DNA of 64,000 nt from Heyndrickxia oleronia (lineage in GTDB: Bacteria > Bacillota > Bacilli > Bacillales > Bacillaceae_C): the NCBI RefSeq assembly GCF_017809215.1, contig NZ_CP065424.1:424001-488000 (forward strand), given 5' to 3'. This document shows, piece by piece, positions 62,912 through 64,000 of the stretch (position 1 is its first letter; every line of letters starts with the position of its first letter). The translations under genes and the position numbers were made by a program. Below the pieces are notes generated by a model. The model was not told the DNA's origin. It made no database searches and worked only from the letters and a program-made list of their open reading frames with translations.

Positions 62912-64000
62912 TCCGGATTCGAACGAAGCTCCTCATTTATTTTATTATTCTAGTTGTTTTAGTTAATGGTGTAGCTTTTTTCGTATATGACAGTAGCGAA
63001 AAGATTATGAAAGAATATAATCGAAGCTTTGGGCGCTTTCTTTTACTAAATGAAATCGCCCAGCAAACGAATACCGTGGTCGAAAAAATGAATGCCTATA
63101 TTGTGAAAAAGGACCCAATGTTTCAACAAGAATTTATCACAACTAGTAATGAGCTTCGAAAAAACAAAAAGAAATTGCAGCAAGAAATAGAAACTCAATC
63201 AAACTTTGTCACTCTTGGCAACTATGAGAACATGCTCGAAAGTTTCTTGGAGGATAGTTATATTGCCATACATGCTTTTGAAACGGGCGATATAAATCAG
63301 TATGCAGCTTATTTTAATGAAGCTACAAATGTAGCTAATTTTATCCAAGAGACAACGATGTCCTTAATTGATCAGGAATTAACGAATTATCAATCCTTTT
63401 TTAAGCAGCTTAAGAAACGAAATCATTATTATCGGTTATCGACTATTTTTCTACTAGGCTCGTTATTAATTATTTGTGGGATACTCGCTTTATATATTTC
63501 TCGTGGGATTACAAGGCCGATTGCTCGTCTATCGCAAGCAGCAAGGGAGATTTCTGCAGGACGATTAACTGGAAGGGATATTGAAGTAACAAGTAAGGAT
63601 GAATTGAAATTATTGACAGAAACGTTTAACCAAATGCGGCGAAACATTGTAGGTCTTGTGAATGAAATTAAAGATAAATCTGAACTAGATACACTTTTAA
63701 AAGAAATGGAGCTTAAGAGTTTACAAAATCAAATCAATCCCCATTTTTTATTTAATACGTTAAACAATATTTCAAAAATGGCTTATTTGGAGGATGCGCA
63801 TGAGACAACAAGATTAATTGAAGCGGTATCTACCTTGCTTCGGTATAATCTTGAGAATATTGATAAACCATCAACATTAAAGGATGAGGTGAATTGTGTA
63901 AAAGAATATTTTTATATTCAGCAAACCCGCTTTGGGGATCGTATATCATTTAAAACCGTAATAGATGAAAGATGTATGTATGCAAACATTCCACGTTTAA
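62908..64000 (+). CDS. LytS/YesM-family sensor histidine kinase (partial, runs off the window)
   Basis: 364 residues visible. First membrane segment about 9-27, extracytoplasmic helical domain about 28-170, second segment about 177-197 (LSTIFLLGSLLIICGILALY), HAMP (RPIARLSQAAREISAGRLTG), then the His_kinase domain LQNQINPHFLFNTLNNISKM with phosphorylatable His279. The ATPase domain is cut by the window end. It overlaps the binding-protein gene by 4 bp. An AraC-type response regulator and a sugar transporter are expected next. Confidence 0.9.
   Translation, partial: MIRIRTKLLIYFIILVVLVNGVAFFVYDSSEKIMKEYNRSFGRFLLLNEIAQQTNTVVEKMNAYIVKKDPMFQQEFITTSNELRKNKKKLQQEIETQSNFVTLGNYENMLESFLEDSYIAIHAFETGDINQYAAYFNEATNVANFIQETTMSLIDQELTNYQSFFKQLKKRNHYYRLSTIFLLGSLLIICGILALYISRGITRPIARLSQAAREISAGRLTGRDIEVTSKDELKLLTETFNQMRRNIVGLVNEIKDKSELDTLLKEMELKSLQNQINPHFLFNTLNNISKMAYLEDAHETTRLIEAVSTLLRYNLENIDKPSTLKDEVNCVKEYFYIQQTRFGDRISFKTVIDERCMYANIPRL

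Overview
The window is chromosomal DNA from a low-GC, endospore-forming Bacillaceae bacterium. This rests on strong AGGAGG-type ribosome sites, frequent TTG/GTG starts, U-tailed terminators, CcpA (cre) and NagR-like operators, a lysine riboswitch, tRNAs without encoded CCA, and typical Bacillus genes (YjcZ-family sporulation peptides, YdjO, LiaI/LiaH, Opp, PdxS, a CvfB/YitL-like protein, PepF, SRAP and VanZ proteins). No species can be named from the sequence alone.

Layout. 0-1.2 kb: the start of a membrane protein and an alkD DNA-repair gene split by a dispersed repeat. 1.3-6.9 kb: a fatty-acid operon (acyl-CoA dehydrogenase, thiolase, two acyl-CoA ligases). 7.2-7.9 kb: a 52-bp tandem array. 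8.1-10.7 kb: three secreted, mostly helical proteins with their own signal peptidase I. 11.5-16.3 kb: an accessory island with a 14-cysteine precursor-like protein, a membrane protein, an XRE regulator with a very large palindromic operator, an intracellular subtilisin, a CPHC redoxin, a SigO/RsoA-like split sigma factor, a tRNA-Cys and small unknown genes. Copies of the same AT-rich 20-bp motif and of the dispersed repeat lie on both sides of the island. 16.9-21.3 kb: gluconate regulator, permease and kinase. 21.4-25.9 kb: formate dehydrogenase-like enzyme, FdhD and an OFA-type transporter. 26.2-28.2 kb: a 183-bp tandem repeat and two envelope proteins. 28.4-34.4 kb: oppABCDF. 34.5-37.0 kb: SRAP, VanZ and a DUF1659/DUF2922/YvrJ trio. 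37.1-39.1 kb: GlcNAc-type PTS. 39.5 kb: tRNA-Ser. 40.2-43.6 kb: a DUF4822-like lipoprotein and a two-component system. 43.8-46.3 kb: divergent pdxR/pdxS without pdxT. 46.5-49.2 kb: a lysine riboswitch, a dispersed repeat, then a cysteine hydrolase and an amino-acid permease. 49.4-53.1 kb: LiaI/LiaH, an M50 protease, an acyl-CoA dehydrogenase relative, YjcZ peptides, YdjO. 53.5-56.2 kb: an 878-residue secreted multidomain protein. 56.3-57.3 kb: a second, unrelated 52-bp array. 57.3-61.7 kb: small genes, the CvfB-like protein, PepF, a methyltransferase. 61.9-64.0 kb: a sugar-binding protein split by an in-frame TAG, followed by a LytS/YesM-type histidine kinase that runs off the window.

The best candidates for undescribed systems are the Cys-rich precursor/subtilisin/redoxin/split-sigma island and the secreted-protein plus private signal-peptidase operon. 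The most striking non-coding signals are two unrelated tandem arrays that share an exact 52-bp period, and a MITE-like repeat family with about ten copies. That repeat has split alkD and sits between a lysine riboswitch and its genes.
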